Numbered from the stretch's first letter, positions 40,593 to 49,186 are shown. The stretch: DNA of 64,000 bases from Gemmataceae bacterium (GCA_009697105.1 SIAQ01000009.1:1-64000), one strand, 5' to 3'. Numbers and translations are program-made. The notes: generated by a model from the sequence alone, not told the origin.

Positions 40593-43097
40593 ATGGCCAC
40601 TCCCATGATGCAGCAGTATTGGGATGTGAAGAATCAGTATCCCGGCATGCTGCTCTTCTTTCGCATGGGGGACTTTTACGAACTATTTGAAGACGACGCG
40701 AAGACCGCCGCCAAGGTGCTTGGTCTGACGCTGACGAGTCGGGACAAAGAAATCGTGATGGCCGGCTTTCCGCATCATTCGCTGGAGATGCACCTGCACA
40801 CGCTGTTGCGGGCGGGCTTTCGTGTCGCGGTGTGCGATCAGGTCGAGGAGGCGTCGCAGGCGAAGGGCCTCGTCAAGCGGGCGGTGACGCGCGTGGTGAC
40901 GCCGGGCACGGTGACGGAATCGGACCTGCTCGATCCGAAGCAGAACAACCACATCGCCGCGGTGTTGCCGACGACCGCGAACGGCACAACGGGCCTGGCC
41001 TGGCTGGACGTATCAACGGGGCAGTTTCACGCGATGGATGCCTCGCCCGATCGGCTGCGCGATGAGCTATCGCGCATCACGCCGACGGAATGCATCTGCC
41101 CCGAAGGCTCCGCCAACACACTCGCCTCGGTGCTGTCGCGCCTCGCCGTTGTGCCCGCGCTCTCCATTCGGCCTGACTGGACGTTTGACGCTCGCACCGC
41201 CCGAGAAGCGTTGGCCAAGCATTTCGGCGTATCGACATTCGCCGGCTTCGGGTTCGATGATTCGCAAGTCTGCCTCGCCGCCGCCGGGGCGCTGTTGTTG
41301 TATGTCCAGGAGATGCTCAAGACCGACGTGCGGCATATCCGTCGGCTGTTCCCGTATGCCGCGGGTAATGTGCTCCAGCTTGACGATGTCACCCGCCGCA
41401 GTCTGGAGTTGACGCGCACGCTGCGTGAAGGCGATCGGCAAGGCTCGGTGCTTGCCGCCATCGACCGCAGCGTAACGACGATGGGTGCCCGCCTGTTGCA
41501 AGAATGGCTGCTGGCGCCGCTCGCCGACCGCGCCGCCATCGAAGCAAGGCTCGACGGCGTGACGGAATTACTCGACCATTCGACGCTGCGTAACGAGCTG
41601 CGCGAATCGTTCAAGGAAGTGCACGATCTGCAACGCCTGACGACGCGCGCCAGCACCGGACGGGCGTTGCCTCGCGATCTGTCGGCCATTGCGAGGACGT
41701 TGCGTTTTCTGCCCGCGATCAAGGCGAAGATCGCGGCTCGCAAGTCGGCAATCTTGCGCGATCTCGAAGCGAATCTCGAACTCTGCCCGGACCTGCGCGG
41801 CTTGCTCGACTCGGCCCTCATCGACGAACCGCCGCTCAGCCCCAAGGAAGGCGGCCTGATTAAATCGGGCTACAACGCCGAGCTGGATGAACTGCGTGAC
41901 ATCGCCAAGGGCGGCAAAGAGTGGATCGCGCGGTTCCAGGCGGCCGAGATCACCCGCACCGGCATCAACTCGCTCAAGGTCGGCTTCAACCAGGTTTTCG
42001 GCTACTACATCGAGATCACGCATACGCATCTCGCCAAGGTTCCCAACGACTACCAACGCAAGCAGACGCTGAAGAATGCCGAGCGTTACATCACGCCGGA
42101 GCTGAAGGAGTACGAAGAGAAGGTGCTCTCCGCCGAGGAAAAGAGCCAGGCCCGCGAGTACGAGATTTTTCTGAATCTGCGTGACCGCGTCGCCGGCGAG
42201 ACGCATCGGCTCTTGCAAACGGGCGAAGTGCTCGCGCAGCTCGACGTGTTGGCGTCGCTCGCGGAATTGGCGTCGTCGCGCCAATATGTGCGGCCGACGC
42301 TCGTGGACGAACCGGTGCTTGTGCTCAAGGATGGCCGGCATCCCGTACTGGATCAAACGCTGCCGCCGGGGACGTTCGTGCCGAACGATGTGATGCTGGG
42401 CACAGGCGACGGCATGTTCGCACTCATCACGGGACCGAACATGGCAGGCAAAAGCACCTATATCCGCCAAGTCGCGTTGCTCACGCTGCTCGCGCAGATC
42501 GGTAGCTACGTGCCGGCGGCGAGCGCGACGGTCGGCATCGCCGATCGCATCTTTACACGAGTCGGCGCGTCGGACGAACTGAGCCGCGGGCAGAGCACGT
42601 TCATGGTCGAGATGACCGAGGCGGCCAACATCCTCAACAACGCCACGCCACACAGTCTGGTGATACTCGACGAGATCGGCCGAGGCACGTCCACGTACGA
42701 CGGCGTATCGCTGGCCTGGGCGATCACGGAGTACCTGCACACGCAGGTCGGTTGTCGAACGCTGTTCGCGACGCACTATCACGAGTTGGCCCAGCTCGCC
42801 GAGACGTTGCCGAACCTGCGCAATTGCAATGTGCTGGTGCGTGAGTGGAAGGACGAGATCATCTTCCTGCACAAGATCGCGCCGGGCAGCGCGGACAAGA
42901 GCTACGGCATCCATGTCGCCCGGTTGGCAGGTGTTCCGCCGGAAGTGCTCGATCGGGCTTCGCAGGTATTGAAGCAACTCGAATCGCACCATCTCGACGA
43001 AGAGCTGTCGAAGCCTCGCTTGCGCAAGACGAAGAAAGTGATCCGCGAGGTAATGCCGATGCTGTTCGACATGGATGAGGGTGACGCGCTGGCGTAA
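40593..43097 (+). CDS. mutS: DNA mismatch repair protein MutS
   Basis: An 834-residue MutS1. The mismatch-binding domain starts at the N-terminus (ATPMMQQYWDVKNQYPGMLLFFRMGDFYELFEDD), with the Phe-x-Glu-type wedge in GDFYELFE. The connector, core and clamp domains follow. The ATPase has Walker A GPNMAGKSTYIRQVALL (~614-630), the signature SDELSRGQSTFMVEM, Walker B LVILDEIGRGTSTYDG, and HYHELAQL. It recognises mispairs and recruits MutL. ATG 40593 with GAGGG upstream is preferred over an extension through the family A repeat. Length is normal. mutL is not in the window. Confidence 0.98.
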   Translation: MATPMMQQYWDVKNQYPGMLLFFRMGDFYELFEDDAKTAAKVLGLTLTSRDKEIVMAGFPHHSLEMHLHTLLRAGFRVAVCDQVEEASQAKGLVKRAVTRVVTPGTVTESDLLDPKQNNHIAAVLPTTANGTTGLAWLDVSTGQFHAMDASPDRLRDELSRITPTECICPEGSANTLASVLSRLAVVPALSIRPDWTFDARTAREALAKHFGVSTFAGFGFDDSQVCLAAAGALLLYVQEMLKTDVRHIRRLFPYAAGNVLQLDDVTRRSLELTRTLREGDRQGSVLAAIDRSVTTMGARLLQEWLLAPLADRAAIEARLDGVTELLDHSTLRNELRESFKEVHDLQRLTTRASTGRALPRDLSAIARTLRFLPAIKAKIAARKSAILRDLEANLELCPDLRGLLDSALIDEPPLSPKEGGLIKSGYNAELDELRDIAKGGKEWIARFQAAEITRTGINSLKVGFNQVFGYYIEITHTHLAKVPNDYQRKQTLKNAERYITPELKEYEEKVLSAEEKSQAREYEIFLNLRDRVAGETHRLLQTGEVLAQLDVLASLAELASSRQYVRPTLVDEPVLVLKDGRHPVLDQTLPPGTFVPNDVMLGTGDGMFALITGPNMAGKSTYIRQVALLTLLAQIGSYVPAASATVGIADRIFTRVGASDELSRGQSTFMVEMTEAANILNNATPHSLVILDEIGRGTSTYDGVSLAWAITEYLHTQVGCRTLFATHYHELAQLAETLPNLRNCNVLVREWKDEIIFLHKIAPGSADKSYGIHVARLAGVPPEVLDRASQVLKQLESHHLDEELSKPRLRKTKKVIREVMPMLFDMDEGDALA

Positions 43098-43146
43098 CAC
43101 GTCTGTGTTCCGTGCAAGAAAGGTGGCTCTCCATCATTGCCACTGC

Positions 43147-43233
43147 CGACAAAAGTCTTTACGAGCCGGAAGCGTAAGCGACGGATTTCTCCAGCCCGTC
43201 GCTTACGCTTCCGGCTCGTAAAGGCTTTTGTCG
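43147..43233. repeat. Palindrome family B with outer arms
   Basis: The inner stem is as at 22456 (tttacgagccggaagcgtaa gcgacgg / complement). Outer arms cgacaaaagtc / gcttttgtcg extend it to ~87 bases. It starts 50 bases after the mutS stop and may terminate that transcript. The remainder of 43098-43439 has no gene. Confidence 0.9.
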
Positions 43234-43439
43234 CGCGTCCACCCGATTCAGGTACTCGCATCAAAACTCAGTTTGGATTTGCATTCATCTAGTTTTCGAC
43301 CTACGTTTCATCAACCGATAACCCCAACTCCCATTGGTCGCTGTTTCTCTGTGATTTATCCTCGTTGCGGATAACATTTTGGCCGATGACGCTCCCTTTG
43401 CGTTGTTGCGATCCGAAATAGCATCGGCAACGCCCGAGC

Positions 43440-43877
43440 ATGGATTATTCGATGCAATCTCGTCACACGTTGCGAACCAATCCCGAACGATCTGGCGCCC
43501 ATACAGTCGAGTTCGCGCTCGTGTTGCCGGTCTTCGTGATTTTCATTTTCGGTTTAGTCGAGGTCAGCCGCGGCATGATGACATCGACTCTATTGACGAA
43601 CGCTGCCCGTGCGGGTTGCCGAACCGGAACCTTGCCAGGCAAGGCGACTTCGAATGCGACCGCCGCCGTGGACGATCTCCTCAAGACGGGCGGCATCTCG
43701 GGCTATACCACGACCGTCAGCGTGAACGGTAGTACCACCGCGAACGTATCCGCCGGTGTGACCGGCGACACGATAACCGTCCTTGTCACCGTTCCCGCGA
43801 GCAAGATATCGTGGATTCCCGGTGCCGGATACTTGGTCGGAAACCTCTCGGGAACGTTCTCGCTGCCCCATGAATGA
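43440..43877 (+). CDS. TadE-like pseudopilin protein
   Basis: A 145-residue TadE-family protein: a short polar leader, then RSGAHTVEFALVLPVFVIFIFGLVEVSRGMM, the prepilin-like hydrophobic helix with the conserved Glu (VEFALVLP), then NAARAGCRTGTLPG and a small beta-rich exported domain (SVNGSTTANVSAGVTGDTITVLVTVP). In Flp/Tad systems TadE and TadF are minor pseudopilins. This is the first of three consecutive genes of this type. The secretion ATPase, platform and prepilin peptidase are not here. The start may be 43440 or 43452. Its stop overlaps a possible start of the next gene. Confidence 0.88.
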   Translation: MDYSMQSRHTLRTNPERSGAHTVEFALVLPVFVIFIFGLVEVSRGMMTSTLLTNAARAGCRTGTLPGKATSNATAAVDDLLKTGGISGYTTTVSVNGSTTANVSAGVTGDTITVLVTVPASKISWIPGAGYLVGNLSGTFSLPHE

Positions 43878-43897
43878 CAGGAATGGAGAAGACTACC

Positions 43898-44338
43898 ATG
43901 ATGCTAATGCTTCCGAAGACGCGAAAATTCAAGAGTCTCGTTCGCCGTGGCACAGCGACGGTCGAGTTTGCCGTCATCGCCACCTTCCTGATGACGCTGA
44001 CGCTCGGCACGATCGAAATAACCCGTGCCATTCAGGTGAAGAATGTGCTATCGGATGCAGCTCGAAGTGGTTGCCGACTGGGATCGCAGCCGGGCTACAC
44101 GTCGGCGCAAGTCACCGACAATGTGAATGCCGTCCTTACGAACAATGGTATCACGACGACACTTGCGACGGTGACGATACTCGTCAACGGATCGAGTAAG
44201 GATGTCTCGAAGGCGAGCAAAGGCGACCAGATATCCGTCAAGGTCGCCGTGACGATTGCCAATATTAGCTGGAATACGCCGCTGTTCTTCGCCAACTCCG
44301 AAGTTGAATCCGAAACGGTCGTGATGATGCATCAATGA
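43898..44338 (+). CDS. TadE-like pseudopilin protein, second copy
   Basis: A 146-residue paralogue of the preceding gene: RRGTATVEFAVIATFLMTLTLGTIEITRAIQVKNVLSDAARSGCRLGSQPG, followed by a VTILVNGSSKDVSKASKGDQI-like beta domain ending EVESETVVMMHQ. The layout is the same as the first protein, and the AAR.GCR.G motif is shared. GGAGAAG at 43886 positions ATG 43898; an earlier ATG at 43874 overlaps the previous stop (ATGA) and could couple translation. Probably a co-assembled minor pseudopilin. Confidence 0.87.
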   Translation: MMLMLPKTRKFKSLVRRGTATVEFAVIATFLMTLTLGTIEITRAIQVKNVLSDAARSGCRLGSQPGYTSAQVTDNVNAVLTNNGITTTLATVTILVNGSSKDVSKASKGDQISVKVAVTIANISWNTPLFFANSEVESETVVMMHQ

Positions 44339-44344
44339 TGACGC

Positions 44345-44444
44345 GGCCGACAAAAGTCCGATTTCCGACGTTGAAGCGTAGGCGAAGCGTGCTGAATGCC
44401 TCGCTTACGCTTCAGCCTCGGACGGGAAATTGTCTTTTGTCGGC
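44345..44444. repeat. Palindrome related to family B
   Basis: Outer arms gccgacaaaagtc / ctttttgtcggc-like are shared with the element at 43147. The inner stem differs (gttgaagcgtaggcgaagcg / tcgcttacgcttcagcctcg). It separates the second TadE gene from the TadG-like gene. Confidence 0.8.
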
Positions 44445-44476
44445 GGCGTCAGTAATGAAACAATGAGAGACCCGTC

Positions 44477-45670
44477 ATGAGAACTATGCCTGCAGAGAAC
44501 GTATCATCTCGACGAGGTGCGATCGCGCCGCTGACGTGCGTCATGCTGGTGTTTTTGCTCGGAATGGTGGCGTTTGCCGTCGACCTCAGCTGGATTGCTT
44601 TGACGAAATCGGAGCTGCAGAACGCCGCCGATTCCGCCGCCCTCGCCGGTGCGGGCAGACTGGGCGAAAACTTTGTTCTCTACAATCTTCCGAATCAAAC
44701 CGCGACAACGAAAACCAACCTCATGAGCGCTGCTGTTGCCGAGGCGAAGACGTACGCCACGACGTTTGCAAGTCTGAATTCTGCCGGCGCGGTCAACAAT
44801 CTGACGCTGCTGGCCGCTGACATCGACGTCGGCCACACCTCGAGTAGCGGCGTCTTTACGTCGTACACCTCGGATAACACCAAGTATCCCAATACCGTCA
44901 ACGTGACGATGCGGCGCGACGCCTCCGCGAATACGTCCCTTGGCCTGTTCTTCGCGCCTGTGTTTGGCATGTCGAAAACCGACGTGACCGCGACGGCGTC
45001 CTCGACTCTTTACACCAGCGTGATCGATAGCTACAAGGTCGGCTCGGTCAACTCCGGGATGTTGCCCGTAACCTTCGATGTCAACGACTGGAACGAATTC
45101 ATCAAATCGGGCAAGGATTCAAACGGCGCCAAGAATACGGACAGCAACGGCTACCCGGTTCTTGAAGTCTATCCCAGCGTCAAAGATAAGGGTAACTTTG
45201 GCTTGCTGAGCCTGAATGACTCTCATGTCGGCGCCAACACGATCAGCGGCTGGATCCACAATGGCGTTCCGACTTCGGACATTCAAATCCTGATATTTAA
45301 CGGTCTTATTCCGCTCTCCAAACATACCAGTGCCTGGGATTGGCGGGGAGAAAACGGCTTCAAAGCCTCAAACGTGATGGATATCAATGCTTACGTCGGC
45401 AAGACCTTTATACTACCACTCTTCTCACCAAAAGACCCCAGCATCTCCAACTATAGCGCCGGCATCGGGCAGGGGTCGAACTACAACTACAACATCGTGC
45501 AATTCGTCGGCGTCAAGATCATGCAAGCCCCGAGCAACAACAAACAGGTTTGGATTCGGCCGGCAGCCATCAGCGATCCGAACATGATCCTTACTACCGC
45601 CTCCACCGTTCCGCTCGGCACGAGCAGTACGTTTTCCACCATTATCGTGCCTGCCAAGCTTACGAATTAG
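44477..45670 (+). CDS. TadG-like protein
   Basis: A 397-residue protein with the TadE/G-like N-terminus: RRGAIAPLTCVMLVFLLGMVAFAVDLSWIALTKSELQNAADSAALAGAGRL. The AVD.SW....ELQ.AADSAALAGA signature is typical of TadG/putative Flp assembly proteins. A large beta-rich exported domain follows (Ser/Thr/Asn-rich, residues ~120-397) without a recognised von Willebrand MIDAS motif. Together with the two TadE-like genes it forms a pseudopilin set, probably for a surface fibre or for anchoring. GAGAGA precedes ATG 44477. A palindrome interrupts the cluster just upstream. Confidence 0.85.
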   Translation: MRTMPAENVSSRRGAIAPLTCVMLVFLLGMVAFAVDLSWIALTKSELQNAADSAALAGAGRLGENFVLYNLPNQTATTKTNLMSAAVAEAKTYATTFASLNSAGAVNNLTLLAADIDVGHTSSSGVFTSYTSDNTKYPNTVNVTMRRDASANTSLGLFFAPVFGMSKTDVTATASSTLYTSVIDSYKVGSVNSGMLPVTFDVNDWNEFIKSGKDSNGAKNTDSNGYPVLEVYPSVKDKGNFGLLSLNDSHVGANTISGWIHNGVPTSDIQILIFNGLIPLSKHTSAWDWRGENGFKASNVMDINAYVGKTFILPLFSPKDPSISNYSAGIGQGSNYNYNIVQFVGVKIMQAPSNNKQVWIRPAAISDPNMILTTASTVPLGTSSTFSTIIVPAKLTN

Positions 45671-45718
45671 CTGCATTCAAGTGGAAGACGCTAAGTGCCT
45701 GAACATATGATTAATAAG

Positions 45719-46050
45719 TGACAGCGCCTATGGTGGGCGCAATCACGCCCGGCATCGACATGCTGGCGAACGATCTCGGTGCGGTGGTCCGCCGCACCAT
45801 CGAGCGCAGCAGGCGGGTGCTGATTCCTACCTTCAGCCTGGGCCGCACTCAGACGGTGATCTTTTTCTGGCATCAACTTATCCACCAAGGCACAATCCCG
45901 CGACTGCCGATCTTCGTCGACAGTCCGCTGGCAGCGGCGGCGACAGAAGTCTTTCGTCTGCTCCTCGAATGCTTCGACGAAGAAACGTCACGGCTGCTCT
46001 ACAGCGATCGCGACCTCTTTAGTGAGTCGCTGGTCCGCTACACGCGACTT
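45719..46050 (+). pseudogene. Fragment of a beta-CASP metallo-beta-lactamase RNA-processing protein
   Basis: About 110 codons match only the middle of beta-CASP MBL proteins (RNA-specificity domain): VVRRTIERSRRVLIPTFSLGRTQTVIFFWHQL, then LPIFVDSPLAAAATEVFRL and FDEETSRLL. The N-terminal HxHxDH metallo-beta-lactamase motif and the C-terminal zinc motifs are absent. After ~46050 the frame degenerates into unrelated sequence. No start signal fits. It is a decayed remnant left between the TadG-like gene and a family C palindrome. Confidence 0.8.
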
Positions 46051-46136
46051 CGCAAACGCGGATTCGGCGATGTGGCATGCTCGAGGCCGGGCAATACGGG
46101 GACGCTTGAATAGAGTGAATCAATCAGGGAACGCAA

Positions 46137-46217
46137 CCCAGAGGTGAAATACTCCAAACCTCTGGGATGATTGATGACATCATATCCCAAGAGTTCGGAG
46201 TACCTCACCCTTGGGCA
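46137..46217. repeat. Palindrome family C with central insertion
   Basis: The arms are as in the other family C copies (cccagaggtgaaatactcca / ggagtacctcacccttgggc), but the TGGGATCCCA centre is split by a small second palindrome (atgattgatgacatcat). It lies 12 bases before the dehydratase start. Confidence 0.88.
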
Positions 46218-46228
46218 TTGAAACACTT

Positions 46229-47260
46229 ATGCACATCACCCGCATCCGCACCTGTCAGCCGCCGTGCGATTCGCCGAAAGATTGGCGAACGTCGCTCGGC
46301 CAAATCCTCGTCGCTGCCGAGACCGACGTTGGCCTCACGGGCTATGGCGTCGGCGGCGGCGGGTTGTCGGCGATGCACATCGTTCGCACGGTGTTGCGCG
46401 ATCTTCTGGTTGGCCGCGAGGTCGAACCCATTGCGACGCGCTGGCAGGAGATGTACGATGCCACGCTGGCGTTTGGCCGCAAGGGCGTCGCCGTCATGGC
46501 GATCAGCGGCGTCGATCTTGCCCTGTGGGATCTCCGCGCCAAGGCGGCGGGCGTGTCGGTCGCGCAACTTTTGGGCGGACCGCGCCATGCGACACTGCCA
46601 ACCTATGCGACGGTGTGGGGCGACCTATCCGCCACGATGGTCGGCACGCACTCGGCGTTCAAACTGCACCTTGGCAAGCAGTTGTCGGGTGACGTACAGC
46701 CGCTCGTCGATGTCGTTCGGCGAGCGCGAGATCGCGTTGGACTGAGCGTGAAGCTGATGGTGGATGCGTGGATGAAGTGGGACGTGCCGTTCACGCTCCG
46801 GTTTGCGGACGCCGTCGTTAACCTGGGACTCGATTGGATTGAGGAGCCGATTTCGCCGGACGATCTCGCGGGCTATGCGGAGTTGTGCAAACACTCGCCA
46901 ATTCCCATCGCAGGCGGCGAGCACGAATTCACGGCGCTGGCATTCAACGCGCTGATCGAACGCCGGCTGCACCACGTTCTTCAGCCCGACGTTTGCTGGG
47001 TCGGCGGGATGACCGAGTTAGTGAAGATCTACACGGCGGCGAACCAGGCCGGCGTGCGCGTCTGCCCGCATCGCGGCGCGGAGGTTTGGGCGCTGCCGGC
47101 GCTGGCCGCGCTCGATTCCCAACCGCTCGCGGAATCGGGCCGACCGTGGTTGACGTGGGTTGGCGGGCAACCGCCGATTTGCGATGGCGTGATCGAAGTG
47201 CCGAGCGTCATTGGCTTCGGCGCTACGTTTGCGGCAGAGGTGCTGGCGATGCTGGAGTGA
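46229..47260 (+). CDS. Enolase-superfamily (mandelate racemase-like) dehydratase
   Basis: A 343-residue enolase-superfamily protein similar to acid-sugar dehydratases such as rhamnonate dehydratase. The Mg ligands are visible in order: Asp in SVKLMVDAWMKWD, Glu in DWIEEPISPDD and Glu in IPIAGGEHEFT. LQPDVCWVGGMTELVKI and VCPHRGAEVWALPAL follow, with His near the general-acid position. The capping domain is at the N-terminus (TGYGVGGGGLSAMHIVR). It is shorter than typical rhamnonate dehydratase (~400), so the exact substrate is open. It presumably degrades sugar acids. No pathway neighbours, although a glycerate kinase lies at 54284. Confidence 0.85.
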   Translation: MHITRIRTCQPPCDSPKDWRTSLGQILVAAETDVGLTGYGVGGGGLSAMHIVRTVLRDLLVGREVEPIATRWQEMYDATLAFGRKGVAVMAISGVDLALWDLRAKAAGVSVAQLLGGPRHATLPTYATVWGDLSATMVGTHSAFKLHLGKQLSGDVQPLVDVVRRARDRVGLSVKLMVDAWMKWDVPFTLRFADAVVNLGLDWIEEPISPDDLAGYAELCKHSPIPIAGGEHEFTALAFNALIERRLHHVLQPDVCWVGGMTELVKIYTAANQAGVRVCPHRGAEVWALPALAALDSQPLAESGRPWLTWVGGQPPICDGVIEVPSVIGFGATFAAEVLAMLE

Positions 47261-47351
47261 TGGGCGAGCCGCCATCGGGATTTTCGCGGCCGGCCTCGTA
47301 GAATAATTGCGCGTCCCTTCGGATTGAAATTCCCAATGTGTGGAGTTCCTC

Positions 47352-48014
47352 ATGTACGACAACCCATTCGATGGACAGCCCGAGAACGAAGTAGGCGATG
47401 CGATCCCCGAGGCTCAGAAGATTCTGCAGGGCTTGCTCGGCGAATTGCCTAATCGTGCCCGATGGCATGTCGAAAAACTATCGCAGGAACTGACTCGCCT
47501 GGACGATCAGTCCGCTGAAACCAGCGCACACATTCGCGATGAGGCCGAACAGCGGGTCGCGGAGAATGAGCACAAGGCAGAAGAACGCCGAACCACGCTG
47601 GTACAGCAGGCGATTGAGCAGTTGGAACCGTTGCAGAAAGACTTGATTCGTGCGGGCGAGATCGGCGCGGCTCTGGCGACGTTTGTGCAGATTCAGGCGT
47701 TGAAGGCGCGCATGGCGAATGTATTGCCGAACCCGGGCAATCTGCTGAATTTTGCCCAGGTCGGAAAGTCGTTTCATTTCCGCATCGTCGGCGATGACCG
47801 CGGTCCGGTCTGGGGCAGCGACGTATACACATCCGATTCGCACCTGGCCGCCGCCGCCGTGCACGCCGGCGCATTGGAGATGGGCGAAGAAGGCGTCGTT
47901 CGCGTCAGCATGGTCAGCATGGCCGGCATGCCAATCAAAGGCTCGATGCGTCACGGCGTGATGTCGATGGACTGGGGCCATTACCAAGTCGGCTATCGTA
48001 TCACCAAAGCCTGA
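47352..48014 (+). CDS. Coiled-coil protein with C-terminal LCCL domain
   Basis: A 220-residue protein without a signal peptide. Residues ~15-115 are strongly helical and charged (RARWHVEKLSQELTRLDDQSAETSAHIRDEAEQRVAENEHKAEERR), a likely coiled coil. Residues ~140-218 look like an LCCL domain (GKSFHFRIVGDDRGPVWGSDVYTSDSHLAAAAVHAG, then GSMRHGVMSMDWGHYQVGYRI). LCCL domains are mostly known from secreted eukaryotic proteins (cochlin, Limulus factor C), where they bind lipopolysaccharide or lipids. The matching part lacks conserved cysteines, as expected for a cytoplasmic bacterial version. GGAG 6 bases before ATG 47352 fixes the start. Confidence 0.85.
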   Translation: MYDNPFDGQPENEVGDAIPEAQKILQGLLGELPNRARWHVEKLSQELTRLDDQSAETSAHIRDEAEQRVAENEHKAEERRTTLVQQAIEQLEPLQKDLIRAGEIGAALATFVQIQALKARMANVLPNPGNLLNFAQVGKSFHFRIVGDDRGPVWGSDVYTSDSHLAAAAVHAGALEMGEEGVVRVSMVSMAGMPIKGSMRHGVMSMDWGHYQVGYRITKA

Positions 48015-48066
48015 ACCGCAGGCCGCGCGTCTGAATGCGTTGGTTTCCCAAGCAGAGGATTCTCAC

Positions 48067-48591
48067 ATGATCCGTTCCATTGGCGTTTTCGCATTGTTCA
48101 TTGTGGTCGGCCTGCTGCACGCCGGTGAATCGACCAAAGCCGGGGCGGCGAAGAAGACCGCTACGGAATTGGCCTCGGCAATGCTCAAAGGCGAGCACGC
48201 CAAGGTTGTTGACCGCACTTTCGACAAGATCGTTGAAATGGCCGGCGGGCGCGAAAAGATGATTGGCCGCATCGGCGAACTGGCGAAAGCGATGGAAGCG
48301 AAGGGTGTGAAATTTCACGCCCTAAACGTCGGTGAACCAGGCGACGTGTTGACGGAGGGGAAATTCACGTTCGTCGTCGTACCGACGGTCATGGTGATGC
48401 GTGTGCCAAGCGCGACATTGACGGCGAAATCGTTTCTGCTTGGCATATCGCTGGATGATGGAAAGCATTGGAAATTCGTGGAGGGCGCCAAAGTCGGAGA
48501 CAAGGCTGCGCGAGAAAAGGTGCTGCCGCCGCTGCCTGTGCAACTCAAGCTGCCGGCGATGGAGCAGCCGGTGATCGAGCGGGATAAATGA
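48067..48591 (+). CDS. Small secreted protein, unknown function
   Basis: A 174-residue protein with a signal peptide (IRSIGVFALFIVVGLLHAG). The mature part begins with a helical stretch (KTATELASAMLKGEHAKVVDRTFDKIVEMAGGREKMIGRI), followed by beta strands (GKFTFVVVPTVMVMRVPSATLTAKSFLLGISLDDGKHWKFV). The helix-then-sheet layout and the DDGK.WKFV strand resemble NTF2-like or DUF4440-type folds, but no firm family is recognised. AGAGGA at 48054 precedes the ATG. It follows the LCCL gene by 52 bases and may be co-transcribed. Confidence 0.7.
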   Translation: MIRSIGVFALFIVVGLLHAGESTKAGAAKKTATELASAMLKGEHAKVVDRTFDKIVEMAGGREKMIGRIGELAKAMEAKGVKFHALNVGEPGDVLTEGKFTFVVVPTVMVMRVPSATLTAKSFLLGISLDDGKHWKFVEGAKVGDKAAREKVLPPLPVQLKLPAMEQPVIERDK

Positions 48592-48605
48592 GCGTAAACG
48601 CACGA

Positions 48606-48920
48606 TCAGAGTCCAAGCCAATATTTCACCGCATCTTCGATTGATGCGAGTTCAGCGGGCAGTAGGTCGCCAAGCTTTCTAATCAGACGCGCTCGTGCGA
48701 CAGTGGCAATGCCCTGAGCGTCGAACGCACCTGGTTTGAGGAATCGTTTCGATATTTCGATCTCGAATCGAGTTCCATGTAGTAATGTCGTGTGAGGCAC
48801 GACAGTCACCAACACGCGGTCTTGTGGTTCTGGTGGTATGCTAAGAACCAACGCAGGCCGAACTTTCGCAGCGATACCCAGATCGACCATCCAGACTTCA
48901 CCGCGATCAGGATGAGGCAT
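48606..48920 (-). CDS. MazF/PemK-like mRNA interferase toxin
   Basis: A 104-residue MazF/PemK-family protein: N-terminal MPHPDRGEVWMVDLGIAAKVRPALVLSIPP (RGEVW.VDLG...RPALVLS is the family signature), then VLVTVVPHTTLLHGTRFEIEI, and a C-terminal TVARARLIRKLGDLLPAELASIEDAVKYWLGL. It would cleave RNA site-specifically. ATG 48920 lies inside the 3' end of the upstream small gene (14-base overlap), the usual toxin-antitoxin coupling. The key residues around RP.L.LS look intact, so the toxin is probably functional. Confidence 0.88.
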   Translation of the reverse strand: MPHPDRGEVWMVDLGIAAKVRPALVLSIPPEPQDRVLVTVVPHTTLLHGTRFEIEISKRFLKPGAFDAQGIATVARARLIRKLGDLLPAELASIEDAVKYWLGL

Positions 48921-49098
48921 TCGCTGCCTCCTCCGTGTCGTAGGCACTGAATAGGTCGTCCGCTAACTCGTCCAAGTAGGCCTCCGTGACATCGCAGTCC
49001 TCGGATGTGACTCGGAGGATTTGAACCGCCACCGCGTGTTGGTCCGTTGGCGTAAGTGTCGCAAATTCAGAAAGCAATTGCAGTGCTTTGGCGGTCAT
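48907..49098 (-). CDS. Antitoxin partner of MazF-like toxin
   Basis: A 63-residue acidic protein (TAKALQLLSEFATLTPTDQHAVAVQILRVTSEDCDVTEAYLDELADDLFSAYDTEEA). It is helical, without a recognisable DNA-binding AbrB part, and overlaps the MazF-like gene by 14 bases. Size, acidity and order (antitoxin first, same strand) support its role as inhibitor. ATG 49098 follows GAGAG; a longer frame to 49164 is unlikely. Family assignment is by context more than by motif. Confidence 0.75.
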   Translation of the reverse strand: MTAKALQLLSEFATLTPTDQHAVAVQILRVTSEDCDVTEAYLDELADDLFSAYDTEEAANASS

Positions 49099-49148
49099 GC
49101 TAAACTCTCTGCCTGACGATAAATCGGATACCAACTTTATCATATCAT

Positions 49149-49186
49149 GGCTTAGCGCTCGCAAGGCGCTACTTGAGCGCTAAGCC
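49149..49186. repeat. Intergenic inverted repeat (family A)
   Basis: ggcttagcgctc / gagcgctaagcc arms with a 14-base loop, 12 bases after the stop of the acyl-CoA dehydrogenase gene on the minus strand. Possible terminator. Confidence 0.85.

Noticed and set aside
41568-43100. 510-codon open frame antisense to mutS
   Set aside because: MutS motifs (Walker A, SRGQSTF) occupy the other strand; no family or Shine-Dalgarno sequence for the antisense frame.
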